In this document: positions 36,408 to 47,725 of the stretch, piece after piece
Layout of the letters: each line of letters opens with the position of its first letter
Position numbering within the stretch: the first letter of the stretch is position 1
NCBI GenBank assembly: GCA_013180625.2
Contig: SNVD02014772.1
Coordinates: 186,001-250,000, forward strand
Length of the DNA stretch: 64,000 nucleotides
From: Boswellia sacra
Lineage: Eukaryota > Streptophyta > Magnoliopsida > Sapindales > Burseraceae
Reading direction: 5' to 3'
Made by a program: the position numbers and the translations under genes
The notes under the pieces: generated by a model
What the model saw: the letters and a program-made list of their open reading frames with translations, nothing else
Databases searched by the model: none
Told to the model about the DNA's origin: nothing

Positions 36408-38607
36408 TAATAAGGCCCCAACTAGTCGATTAAAAGCGGCACTCACATATTTATATATAAAATCAAACAATGGGTTAGGTAATTACGACCTTTGATCTAT
36501 GACCCTTGATTATTAAAGTCATTAACTATAAAATTAAAGTTAAAAAAATATTTTATTTCCAGCATCAATTTAGCAACTTTTACATATTGTGCTGAATGAA
36601 GGACCATTGAATCCAAGAAAAAAAATAATAAAAAATAATAAAAACCTTTTGATAACTTAACCGTGTTTTTATGTATTTTTATCAAACACTATTTTCGTAA
36701 ACTTCACTTAAAAAGTTGTATCAAACGAATCCTTAATAATGCAACTCTTAACATGATTGGTTTAATATCCCGTAAAAAGTAAATTATTTTAATTATTTAT
36801 TGAATTTAAAACGTTTCATATTTATATGAATGGGAATACGATGCCTTTCGATTGAGTGCAAGAAAACCAAACTCTTGAATTATTAGATGTATACCTTTTT
36901 CAACAAGCAATCATTGATGGACAGCCATTACTTTTCGTAGTTTCACAGAGTCAAAAAGGTGCTTGCTTTTATCATTGCCAACACCAATAGTTCCTAATCC
37001 AATTAGTTCTGAAAAAATAATTCCATTAATTAAAAGCCAAAACTTTAGCATATTACCGCGTAGTTGCATTATATTACATACAATGCATGAAGAAATTAGA
37101 ATTATACCCGCTGCCACTTAGTTACAGTGATGTGTGTTTAAAAAAAAAAAAAAAACCTACTACTATTGATAATAATAATAGCCGATCATCTGCAATGCTG
37201 TTGCGGGGTTTAGAATAATGCTTTTATAGTTCTTCGAAAAATAAAGATTAGTAAAATCTTATTTTAGAGAAATAGTTACTATGTCAGTAATTTAATTTTA
37301 TTTATTTATTTTTATTTTTAACTTTATCGATAAAATTTTATTAACTCAGGTGATAAAAAGTTAAAAAATTAGTTATAAAAATTAGTTATAAGTGTAACAT
37401 AACTTACGTTGGTGTGGTAACATGGTATATTATAGGTGTAGTCACACGGCCTGCACCTATAGGCGAACCTATACTATAAGAAGGGGGTCGGCTCCCACAA
37501 AAAATTAAAATTGTATTCGTTTTTTAATCTAAATTATATTTTTTGTGCTACACATTTTTCAATGTATTTTACATTCAATATCAACCATATATCTTTTTAA
37601 AATTCAAAATCAATCACATATTCTTAAATTCGAATGAAAACAAAAACACTAAATCACAAAACGAACAAACCTTAAATTTTTATTATACCCCTTAAATTTT
37701 AATAGTTCTAAATATACTATTAAAAAATACCTAATTTTAACAAATATACTCTTCTGTTTTTGAAACGTTAACTTTAGATGTTGTTTTTATTAAATACAAA
37801 TATTAAATATATTTAGTCTAATATAAAGTATTAAAATAATATTATTTAAAACATATTATTTAATTATAATCAAAAGACTTAAAAACTTAAATATATGTTA
37901 AAAAAATTATTGAAACTATAATATATAACTCTAATTTTATATATATTTAAAAATAAAAAATTAACTAATTTTTAATTTATCTAAAAAATTATTTTAAATA
38001 TAATTAAACTTTAATTATTTTATTTGACTCCTCGTATCCATCTTAATTATAGATTATATTACCTCCTCTAAAAAAAATTTCTGCGTCTGACGTTAGCCGG
38101 CCCTCTACTATGATTACCAAGGATAGGAGTTTGACGGCAGGGCGGCGGTGGTGAAGGACAAGTTGCTCTCGTTACGGCAAACGAAAGGATGATCATTGAC
38201 TCTTAACAATTAGACATATGTTTTGAGACTTTGACTGACGGCGGTTCTTTGTACCTGATGCTTGTTAGATCTCCGGTGATTTTCTTATTAATTTATTTTT
38301 AAATAAAATGATTTTCTTTGTCTCTTATGCATTGAGATGTAGCCAGAAATTTGTTCTAGTGGGGGCAACTTCAATCAATAATAAAATTTTAATTAAATTC
38401 TCAATGAAAATCAAAACTAAAATACTTATAGAAGCTTAAAATTTCAAACTTTAAAGAGTTTTTATGTGAAAATATGAACATAGAGAGGTACATATATTGT
38501 AGATATTCAAAGATTTAGAGAGATTTTTACAAATATAAACACATTGAGGGTATTTTTGTTGTAATTTTTTTTTTTAAATTACAAGGGGTTCTGCCATTAT
38601 AATCTTA
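36408..38607. other. gene-free AT-rich DNA with possible decayed transposon ends
   Basis: No exon chain or known domain. A stretch at 37430-38110 opens with gaagggggtcggctccca and closes with ttctgcgtctgacgttagcc...gccctc, a form often seen at ends of old plant transposons, but I could not align the two ends convincingly. 38340-38375 (tgtagccagaaatttgttct) and 38583-38596 (aaggggttctgcc) could be another eroded pair. Confidence 0.4.
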
Positions 38608-39534
38608 AGGTAAAATTGAGAAAATAGAAAAAATTATGGGGTCTCTTTGAAAAATAGATACATCCTGAAAAATTTTTATGCCATAGACACTTTCTTGACA
38701 AAAAGATCCAATTACCCTTATGTATTCAATTTTTTCCTAAATGCTTATTTCTCTCTTCGAATGACCGAAACTCATCTCCCTCTTTACAGATTTGATTTAA
38801 TTTCTAGAGAATTTGAATTTGAGATTTGAGTTTCTGAAGGATTTGTGAACTTATTTAAGAAAATCGAGTGTTATAATGTGATTTTTGTACGTTAATACGT
38901 GTGAAAACCGATGAAATAAGTGAATGCAGTGTTATATCGCGAAGAATAAGACACTCGACACTCGAAAATAACTTGTCGAGTCGTGTCGAGTTATGTAATG
39001 TCGAGTGTCGAGTGGTGAAATGTCGAATGTCGAGTTTTGTCGAGTAGAGAAATGTCGAGTGTCGAGTGTTTGTCGAGTTGTGAAATGTTGAGTGTCAAGT
39101 TTGGTCGAGTGATGAAATGTCAAGGGTCGAGTGTTTGTCGAATGGTGAAATGTCGAGTGTCGAGTGGTGAAATGTGTAGTTTTGAGTGTCGTGTGTAATG
39201 TTATCGAGAATCTGACACGACTTGACATGACTCGACACATACGTGTCGAGTGTCGAGATGTGTCGGATGCAAATAATATCGAGTGTCGAGTGTCGAGTTA
39301 TGTCAAGTGTCTTCGCGCGATATATAGCTATAAATATCTTTTAATTTTTTTTAGTCCCTATAGTTTGTAATTTGATAATTTTATCCCCGAAAAGAGTTAT
39401 GCCTAATACAAGTATACTTTCAAAGGGTATTTGAGTCTTTTTGTCAAGAAAGTGTCTATGACATAAAAATTTTTTAGGATGTGTCTATTTTTTAAAGAGA
39501 CCCCCTAATTTTATCTATTTTCTTAATTTTCCCT
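38608..39534. mobile_element. 0.93-kb inverted-repeat element carrying a TCGAGTG array
   Basis: Terminal inverted repeats of about 110-120 bp: left 38608-38722, right about 39415-39534. Landmarks are ggggtctctttgaaaaatag (38637) against ctattttttaaagagacccc (39485), and tagacactttcttgacaaaa (38683) against ttttgtcaagaaagtgtcta (39438). Inside, atcgcgaagaa (38936) and tcttcgcgcgat (39310) form a second inverted pair that flanks the array at 38950-39305. No transposase is present. Non-autonomous DNA transposon, class uncertain. Confidence 0.85.
38950..39305. repeat. TCGAGTG-type array
   Basis: Dozens of gtcgagt heptamers, many as tgtcgagtgtcgag, are joined by gtgaaatg spacers to give a loose 20-35 bp higher-order unit (ggtgaaatgtcgagtgtcga). 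The minus strand stays open over 38932-39240 as TRHFTTRHST-like repeats, which I take as a by-product. Confidence 0.92.
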
Positions 39535-41760
39535 AATTTTAATGTGGTTCTATGTATCTGGATGCTCATCCGCCTTTATAGTCTTATGTCTTGGTTTTTT
39601 CCCTCTGAGACCTATTTGCTAGCAATGATCTCCACAAGTTGAATCTGATTCTCAATCCTTATTTTTATTACAGTACTTGCAGAGATTTTTTCTTTTTTTG
39701 TAATAGGAATATGACTTTTATTTCTTGTATATCTCTAATTTTCTCTTCCTTCTAAAATTGAACAAGGAAATGATCTAAAGAAAACACCCAACTTTCACTA
39801 CTATTACATCCAAGCAATAATGCAACAACGCAAACGTCACCAAAATTATTATTTCATAATCACCACGTCTACATCAAAAAATAAAATCTCTAGATCCAAA
39901 ACAAGAATGGGTTAAAAAAAGTATTCACATTGATGTCTTGAGATATGTTAGAATCAAAGAGGAGGCGGATTAGAGGATTTGGGGATTTAGGGATTTGAGG
40001 GAATAAAAAATGACAATCAGGAACAAAAGCTAATTAAATTTATAAGGGCATATTTAAAAATTTTTAAACTTATAAAAATACGAAGCCTAACATATAGGGG
40101 GTTTCTGGACAAAGTATTAAACAAATGAGCTTTTTTTATAGCGTGTAAAATTTTTCAAAAACTAATAAGAGTCAATTGAAAATGTTTCATAACTTCCCAA
40201 AAATTCAGAAGGTGTGACGTCCTACCCTTGCCCCTTCGTAGCTCAGTTATTGCCTATGCATCAGCTTTGATTGTTAGATACTGATTAATGATAAAAGCGG
40301 CTCTATATTTTTAAATTCATTATACGAACTCATTACCAAAATCAAGTTATTTGATTATCTATAACATTTATCTTAATAAATCATGTTTAATTATAAAATT
40401 TATTGTGCTTCGGGTTGTTGATAATTGAGGAAGTCGGCAAGGCTAGGGTTATGAAAATGAAGAGTAGATAGAATTGCAGATGACAATAGCTATCCCCATG
40501 GTCTAATGTCTGTTTTATTAAAGGCAAATGAGGTGACTATCGATATGGCCGCATTCCCACTTTATAAATAATTTATAGACGCCCATGTGGAGACACAGCT
40601 TTATTTGGGAATTAATCGAAATGACTTTTGCGTACGCGTTATTTAAAAGTTAAAACACCGAATTGGTCAAATCCTCTTAAAGTTCTAGATTTCCATTTTG
40701 AGGTCATGTAACTATCTTGAACATATTTGTATTCTGACTACTCTTTGATCAATCCTTATCAACTCTGGGGTTCAACCTCTTTTTTCCTAGACTATCATCT
40801 GCCGCTAACGTGATTTTAATTCCTGTAAATTTCGAAGATTTTTCCTTGTTCCCTTGCCTTTGACTATAATTATGGTTTTGAAATTCAACCAAATATCAAT
40901 CAAAATCGTAATACTGCTTTTTATAAATTTTTTTATACAATTTTACTCTCAAATTAAAATAATATGATATGATATGATCAATGGGAAACACGAAACGAAT
41001 TCCAAAATTCTATAAAAGAAAACACAAGACTTGAAGGAAAAAAAAATTAAAAAGACAACCACACTGGAATATCAAGGGAGGAGCCAAGAAGCAAAAAATA
41101 AAAATCCGTATTAAAATAGCAACGAAAGTCGACATGTAGAAAGCCAATGGGCTATTTTTGGATGATATTACTAGACAACAATGATGTTATATGATACATG
41201 ATACTACAATTGAAAGGGACTACATTATGCCAAGCACTGCACCCATTTGGTATCCGATCTTTAAACGAAGGTCCCAATAACGACATTGGATGTAAGGGAT
41301 AACATGGGCCAAACATCGTGGTCTCTACATATTACCACGAAGAAAGGGCCGAAAACAACAGACCCGCACTTACACCTTTCCACGTACACATGACACAGCA
41401 TGCATGCACACAAGTCACGAGTTTCGAATTCGAATTCGATTGGCAATTCTCATCCAAAATAAAAAAAAATTCCCAAGACTATGTTCTTAATCGTATTAGA
41501 TAAACGTTTCAATGCATATATTCATATATATAAAATCAAAAAAATTAATTTATTAAGTAATATTAATTAAAGGGATATATGGAATTATTACAAAAATAAA
41601 AATTTATGAAAAGAGACAAGATTTTATCTTCGCTTTTTCAACTGTGTTGAAGCGAGAGAAGTGAAAAAGGTCAAAGGCCCTAGTCTTTATTCAATTCAAG
41701 AACTTTTTATTACGAATAATGAAACCGTGATGATTTGAGTAGTTAAAGTAGTTCCAATGC
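39535..41760. other. gene-free intergenic DNA
   Basis: Ordinary AT-rich DNA. Short frames at 41261-41446 (-) and 41318-41503 (+) overlap on opposite strands and resemble nothing known. The part after about 41640 becomes the promoter of the methyltransferase gene. Confidence 0.5.
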
Positions 41761-42014
41761 AATTCAAATGCTTTATTCTCAAGCTATCAAATCCATGCAC
41801 AGTACAAAGCTCAAATGGTCCCGACCGCACAAGATCATTTCTCCACACTCTGAAACACTGCTTTTAAGCCTTACAAGAACACAGATTGAAGAGCGTGTAG
41901 ACACGCTCAAGACTCAGTCTTGGACTCTCTCTGTCCGTCTTGTCTCTCGGACTCCGGGTCCCGCGAGATAAGTCCGGAACTCTGTGCTGATTCGGGTTGG
42001 GTTTTCCTCCAGAG

Positions 42015-45000
42015 ATGAAGCAAAAGAGCGAGCAAATCAACACTTCAAAGCTAGTAACTTACGTGCTCCTTGGCCTCGTTGCTGCTTTGGGGTTGGTCTG
42101 CTTGTACTACGGCTCGACTTCGGCTCCGGGACTCCGGAGATCCGACGACGATACCTTCGATGGATCCGACCCGTTCCTAGGAGGGTTTGCAAGGAGCAAT
42201 GATTTTGATGACTTGTTTGAAGATCAAGAGCTCAATCCTGAAGTACCCAAAAGCATCCCTGTATGTAAATTTAAGCTTTTTATCCACAATTTAATTTTTT
42301 TCACTGCTCAATTATTTGTTTACTCGTGTTCAATGAGTTTGGTTTATTGTGTTGAAATAGAATTAATTGGTAATTTAAACAAAAAAAAATTAATGTAATC
42401 ATGATTTGCAGTCTTTGAAATGAATGTATATGTAGCTGAGGTTCATTCAATACAAGATTGTTGTTTAGAGGACTTTTTGTTTCACGTATTTGTTTGTTAA
42501 GTGGCTAAAGTGAAGCTTTTGTGGTTTCTACAGATTTGTGACATGAAATATTCAGAGTTGATTCCGTGTTTGGATAGAAATCTTATTTACCAATTAAAAC
42601 TGAAGCCTAATTTGACGTTAATGGAGCATTATGAGCGCCACTGTCCACCTCCAGAGCGGCGTTACAATTGCCTGGTCCCACCACCGAAAGGTTACAAGGT
42701 CAGTGGCTGTGATATGTCACTTATTTAACCTTTTTGGTTCGTTTGGTTTGGTTTGTTTTTGATTTCTGAAAAGATTGTTTTTTAGAGTTTCAGATTCCTA
42801 TAAGGTGGCCGGCTAGCAGAGATGAAGTGTGGAAGGCAAATATACCTCATACACATCTTGCGGAAGAGAAGTCTGATCAGCATTGGATGGTTGTGAACGG
42901 AGATAAGATAAATTTCCCAGGTGGAGGTACCCATTTCCACTATGGAGCGGATAAGTACATTGTTGCTGTTGCTAAGGTATGTGATGATTTAGTTGCTTAA
43001 ATTTCCATTATGTTATGAGATGTATTTCAGTTTTCCTTCTAGTTATTCTAATTGTTAAATCATTGTATTGTGTTGGCGTAGATGCTTAAATTTCCTGGTG
43101 ATCGGCTCAACAACGGTGGAAATATCAGGAACGTTCTTGATGTGGGTTGTGGGGTTGCAAGTTTTGGAGCCTATCTTCTTTCTCATGATATTATAGCTAT
43201 GTCCTTAGCGCCTAATGATGTACATGAGAACCAGATACAGTTTGCACTAGAGAGGGGCATTCCATCAACTCTTGGTGTGTTGGGAACTAAAAGGCTTCCT
43301 TATCCAAGCAGATCATTTGAACTGGCTCATTGTTCACGATGCCGAATTGATTGGCTTCAGAGAGATGGGATTCTCTTACTGGAACTTGACAGATTACTAA
43401 GGCCAGGGGGATATTTTGTGTACTCATCACCTGAGGCCTATGCACAAGATCCAGAAAATCGAAGAATCTGGAATGCTATGCACGATCTTCTAAAAAGAAT
43501 GTGCTGGAGAGTTGTTTCTAAGAAGGACCAGACTGTTATATGGGCAAAACCACTGAGCAATAGCTGTTACTTGAAGAGAGAACCTGGAACCCGACCTCCT
43601 TTGTGTGGTCCTGATGATGACCCGGATGTTGCATGGAATGTTCTCATGAAAGCTTGCATTTCTCCATATTCAGCAAGTAAGTAGCACTCACTTCTGCATG
43701 TAGTTCAGGATGTACGTTGTGGATAAACTTTTGAACTCTAGTATGTACTTCATGAAAGATCTGTGACTCTGTTATATATATTGGCTCCTAGACTTTTGAG
43801 ATTAGAGTATAATTCATCTTTTGGATTAGATGCCAAAGGGAATAGTTTATTTGGGTAGATCTCTTGTATGAAGGGTTTTAGGAATCAAATTCTTCTCATA
43901 TCAACATTAGAGGGGATCCATTAAAGTTGTGTTTGGCAAAAAGTGATATAGGGTGTGTTGTGAGGAAGAAAAAAAAGGTTGAGAAGGAACAGAAAAAACC
44001 TATCATAATCCCTTTTTTTCTGAGTTGTTGAAGTGGGGAATGGGGAAAATGTTATCTGGGTAATCCTTCTTAGCATAAAAGATTTTTATAAACGTAAAAG
44101 CTTGTATTACTTATTGGCCTTTCACAATGCTTCTTTCATGGTTAGTCTGGACCAGTGCAGCAAAGTAGTGAAGAAAAATGACTTCAATTTCGTAAAAATG
44201 CTAGCATTCAGAGGCTGTACAGACCTGCAGCGAACAAGAAAAGTTCTTTAAAAGACACACTGCTAATTATTTTTAAGGAAACTTTGATGAAACTATCTTT
44301 TACTTGAAAGAAAAATTTTATGCTTCCTGCTTCTCTTTTTTTCTTGAATTACTGGGTTTGTAAATTTGTACAGAACTAGACATCCATTAGGTCTGATGTT
44401 CTTGCAGAAACATATTTAGATATCAATTTTTCTCTGGTTAAAAATCTCATTCCGCTAAGTGATGATAGCATTTCAATTACTGGGTCTTGGATTTAGCCTA
44501 CAGTGACACCATAACAAATGTTCTGATTTTCTTGATTTGTTAAGAATGGGCTAGTAGATTCACTCTAGTTCATTGCTTATTCTGCTTTATTCTTTTCAGA
44601 GATGCACCGCGAAAAAGGAAGTGGACTTGTCCCTTGGCCAATGAGACTTACTGCAGCACCCCCTCGTCTAGAAGAAATTGGCGTCAAACCAGTGGAATTT
44701 CTCAAAGACACAGTAAGTTTCTGAAATTACAAGAGAATACCGCTTAAAGTAGTTATATCCTGTTGTGTTACTGCCATTCTGTTTCGTTTATCTCTCTTAT
44801 TACATCTATTAATCAAGAAATTCTTGAATGCAGACTATATGGCAAGCTCGAGTAACTGAGTACTGGAAGCAGATGAAATCTGTCATACAGAAGAACTCTT
44901 TCAGAAATGTCATGGATATGAACTCAAACCTGGGGGGATTTGCTGCTGCCCTCAAAGATAAAGATGTCTGGGTGATGAATGTTGCTCCTGTCCACATGTC

Positions 45001-45751
45001 TGCCAGATTGAAGATAATCTATGATCGAGGTCTCATTGGAACTGTTCATGATTGGTATGCCTTCGAATCAAACTGATTCATTCCTAGCTCTTAACTCTGA
45101 CTCCTCCCTATCCCTTGAATCTAACTTTTTTTTTTTCATTTTTCTTCTAGCCTCTAGTTGTGTTGCTTTACGTCTATTACAGTATCTTATGACAAGTTCA
45201 TTGCCGTTAATACACTGTTTCATATCTGAACATGTCAGTGATATTCTGTCAGGCATTTTTATTGATAAGCTTGTTTCATAATTCTTTCGTCTAGCTGCTT
45301 ATGCTAGTTATAGTTAACATGCTATTCAGTCTAGCGGGGAGTACATGTAGTTTAAACTCAAAAGTGCACTTTTCTCCATCTTTTTCCCTTTCCATATCAT
45401 TTTTAAACATTGCTGCTTTCTCCATATAAGTTTCACCTGGTGTATGCTTACAGGTGTGAAGCATTTTCTACGTATCCTCGGACATATGATCTTCTTCATG
45501 CCTGGAAAGTATTTTCACACAATGAGGAGCACGGGTGTGGAATAGAGGATCTACTAATTGAAATGGACCGGATGCTACGGCCGGAAGGGTTTGTAATTAT
45601 CAGAGACAAACCCTCTGTAATAAACCACATCCGTAAATTTGTCACTGCCTTGAGGTGGGATGGCTGGTTATCAGAAGTTGAGCCAAGAGTTGATGCTCTC
45701 TCCTCTACTGAAGAAAGGGTTCTGATTGCAAGAAAGAAGTTGTGGGATTAG
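42015..45751 (+). CDS. PMT9: probable pectin-type methyltransferase PMT9 (QUA2 superfamily)
   Basis: Golgi type II membrane protein of the DUF248/QUA2 methyltransferase superfamily, thought to use S-adenosylmethionine to methylate wall polysaccharides, probably homogalacturonan. Exons: 42015-42260, 42534-42698, 42794-42976, 43082-43676, 44600-44712, 44834-45054, 45454-45751; 606 aa. A single membrane anchor spans about residues 14-32 (VTYVLLGLVAALGLVCLYY). Landmarks: SELIPCLDRN, LMEHYERHCPPPERR, GDKINFPGGGTHFHYGADKY, the SAM-binding NVLDVGCGVASFGAYL (about 215-230), LGTKRLPYPSRSFELAHCSR, LELDRLLRPGGYF, and in the second half NVMDMNSNLGGFAAAL, DWCEAFSTYPRTYDLLHAW. The MKQKS start and the end ARKKLWD match PMT9 better than PMT3 or PMT8. 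The upstream frame 41768-41971 lies before the ATG and could be a uORF only if transcription starts unusually far upstream. Confidence 0.95.
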
Positions 45752-47725
45752 GGGGTAACGGTACTCTAAGTCTGCCCTTTTTTTAATCAGGTATGTTATC
45801 ACCAAATCATTTCTTTGAAATTATGAAAATTCTATTCAACAATTGGCTTCCCTTGCCTTGTCCTTCCTTGAGCTTTACATGCTGATTCTTTCATGTTATC
45901 TGAGTGTTTTAGGCCAGAAAATTATGAAGTGAAGTACTCTATGTAATCTCTCTCTCTCTCTCTCTCACTCTCTCTCTCTCACACACACACACAAACACAC
46001 ACATATATTATTGAGAATTGTTGTTTGAGAAAAAAAAAATGATGAAAAAGAAGCGATGGGGATATTGTCCGAAATTTTTCATCTTAAGAGTTCAACTTTT
46101 GAAATTGTTGATCTTAATACTAAGGAGTTTAATATTTCTTAACAAAGTTGATACACATTTCTCTCTGTTATTTTGAAGGCATGCTTGCTGGGTGCACATT
46201 TGGCTGTCTTGACCATTCACTAGAGATAAGCGGGTGAGGCAGGACCTGCATATAGTGGCGTTTGATACAGATATTTTTCTTGTTTCTCACTAGATGAAAA
46301 CAGAGTATACAAAGAATTACAGGTACATTAGTGTTGCAGAAAGTGCAGCCATGTAGAAATAGAGCCACAAGCAAGAAGCAAAAAGGTAAAAAAAAAAAAA
46401 AAAAAAAAAACTGACGTGTATTTGGCAAAGGGGATGTATTTTCAATCAAACTAATGTTGGTCAGAGTAATTAGGGCATTGTAGTTACAAATATTTTTGGA
46501 TTTATTTATTTATTTATTGACCTTCAGTGCACACTTTACTTTTGCAAGATCCCTAATAATTAATAGAGAAAGCTTCAACCATGCTTGTGGAGACTGCTTG
46601 TAATTAATTTTGGCTTTGTCAATTATATGTTTACTATTCAAATACCAGAAGATTTTTGTTCTTAAAAATTTTGCATTATGAATTTGTGACGATGGAGGGT
46701 GGATGGTGCTTCTGTCCTCTTCTTGGGACACTTCTCCACTTCCTCGTTTGGCTGTTGCCAACCAGAATATATATATAAAGTTTGTGCTTCAATCCACATA
46801 ATATAAAGCTTTATTTTGTGACATGAAGGATGATATTTAACTAGACGGTGGGCTGCTAAAACATATTTTATACACTTCAATTTTAATAGAAGGGTAAAAA
46901 GACTAATAAATCATAATCACTCATAAAACAAAATATTACGAGAGATAAGCAAAAGTATATACATTATGAAATTAAAAATTATAAAAGTATATAATTTTAT
47001 CAAAAGTAGTCTTCATACGCATAATAAACGCATTCTTATTCGGACTTCTGAAGTCCCTTGCATTTTTTTTTTCTTTGATCTATCATGTACATTTACTATG
47101 AAATTACAATACTTGCATACTCAAATCATGTCATGGAGAAAGAAATCAATATTTGAGATGATGTAACAAGAAAGATACATATTTAAGAACTGATTTTTAT
47201 TTAAAAAAAAAAAACCCTGTTTGAGAAGAGTTACTTGATTAGTTTTTATACCAGTACTCCACCCAAATTAAAACGTCTTTCAAATATGGGCATGGAGCAA
47301 GCTTTAACAGAGGTTGGGTAAGAGAGAAATATTTACACCAATGATTATAAAAGTAAAGGGGTAGATGTGTTGTCAAATACTTTCTAAATTAGCATAAAAT
47401 AAAAATAAGCTTTAGGAATTGTTTTTTGAGTAAAATACAATAACAGTATTTTATTAAATTTAAGGAGATTACATAGACAAAGGCAATAGTAGTCGTGTCG
47501 TAGGGAAGCATAAGCCTGTTTGTAAATGAAATTGATTATTGATGCAAGCGTGAATTTTAATGTAACAGAAGCAGGAGGTGGACATGTACAAAGTGGCCAA
47601 TTGTCAATAACGTTTGTTCCCGCTTATTTCGCCCTCTTCTCATGTCAGCTTTCTCTTCTCTTCTCTTCTCATAACACAGCCACAAGCAACGCCATAACAC
47701 TAGAAAATTGTTGTATCAATACGAG
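45752..47725. other. intergenic, with microsatellites
   Basis: PMT9-like 3' UTR, then a (CT)n/(AC)n compound microsatellite (45950-46003), an A run (46388-46410) and AT-rich DNA. The last 100 bp (cttctcttctcttctc at 47651) are the pyrimidine-rich leader of the uridine kinase-like gene. No extra gene seen. Confidence 0.55.
45950..46003. repeat. compound (CT)n-(AC)n microsatellite
   Basis: Runs of ctctct and then acacac just downstream of the PMT9-like coding end, probably within or next to its 3' UTR. Confidence 0.95.

Noticed and set aside
37430..38110. A further TIR transposon
   Set aside because: The two ends share only scattered motifs (gggtcggctcc vs ggccggctaac); I could not align them as an inverted repeat with confidence.
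38932..39240. Minus-strand TRHFTTRHST repeat protein
   Set aside because: Translation of the TCGAGTG array; no start context, exon signals or family match.
41768..41971. A regulatory uORF for the PMT9-like gene
   Set aside because: The likely transcription start cannot be placed upstream of 41768 from sequence, and the peptide shows no conserved uORF feature I know.
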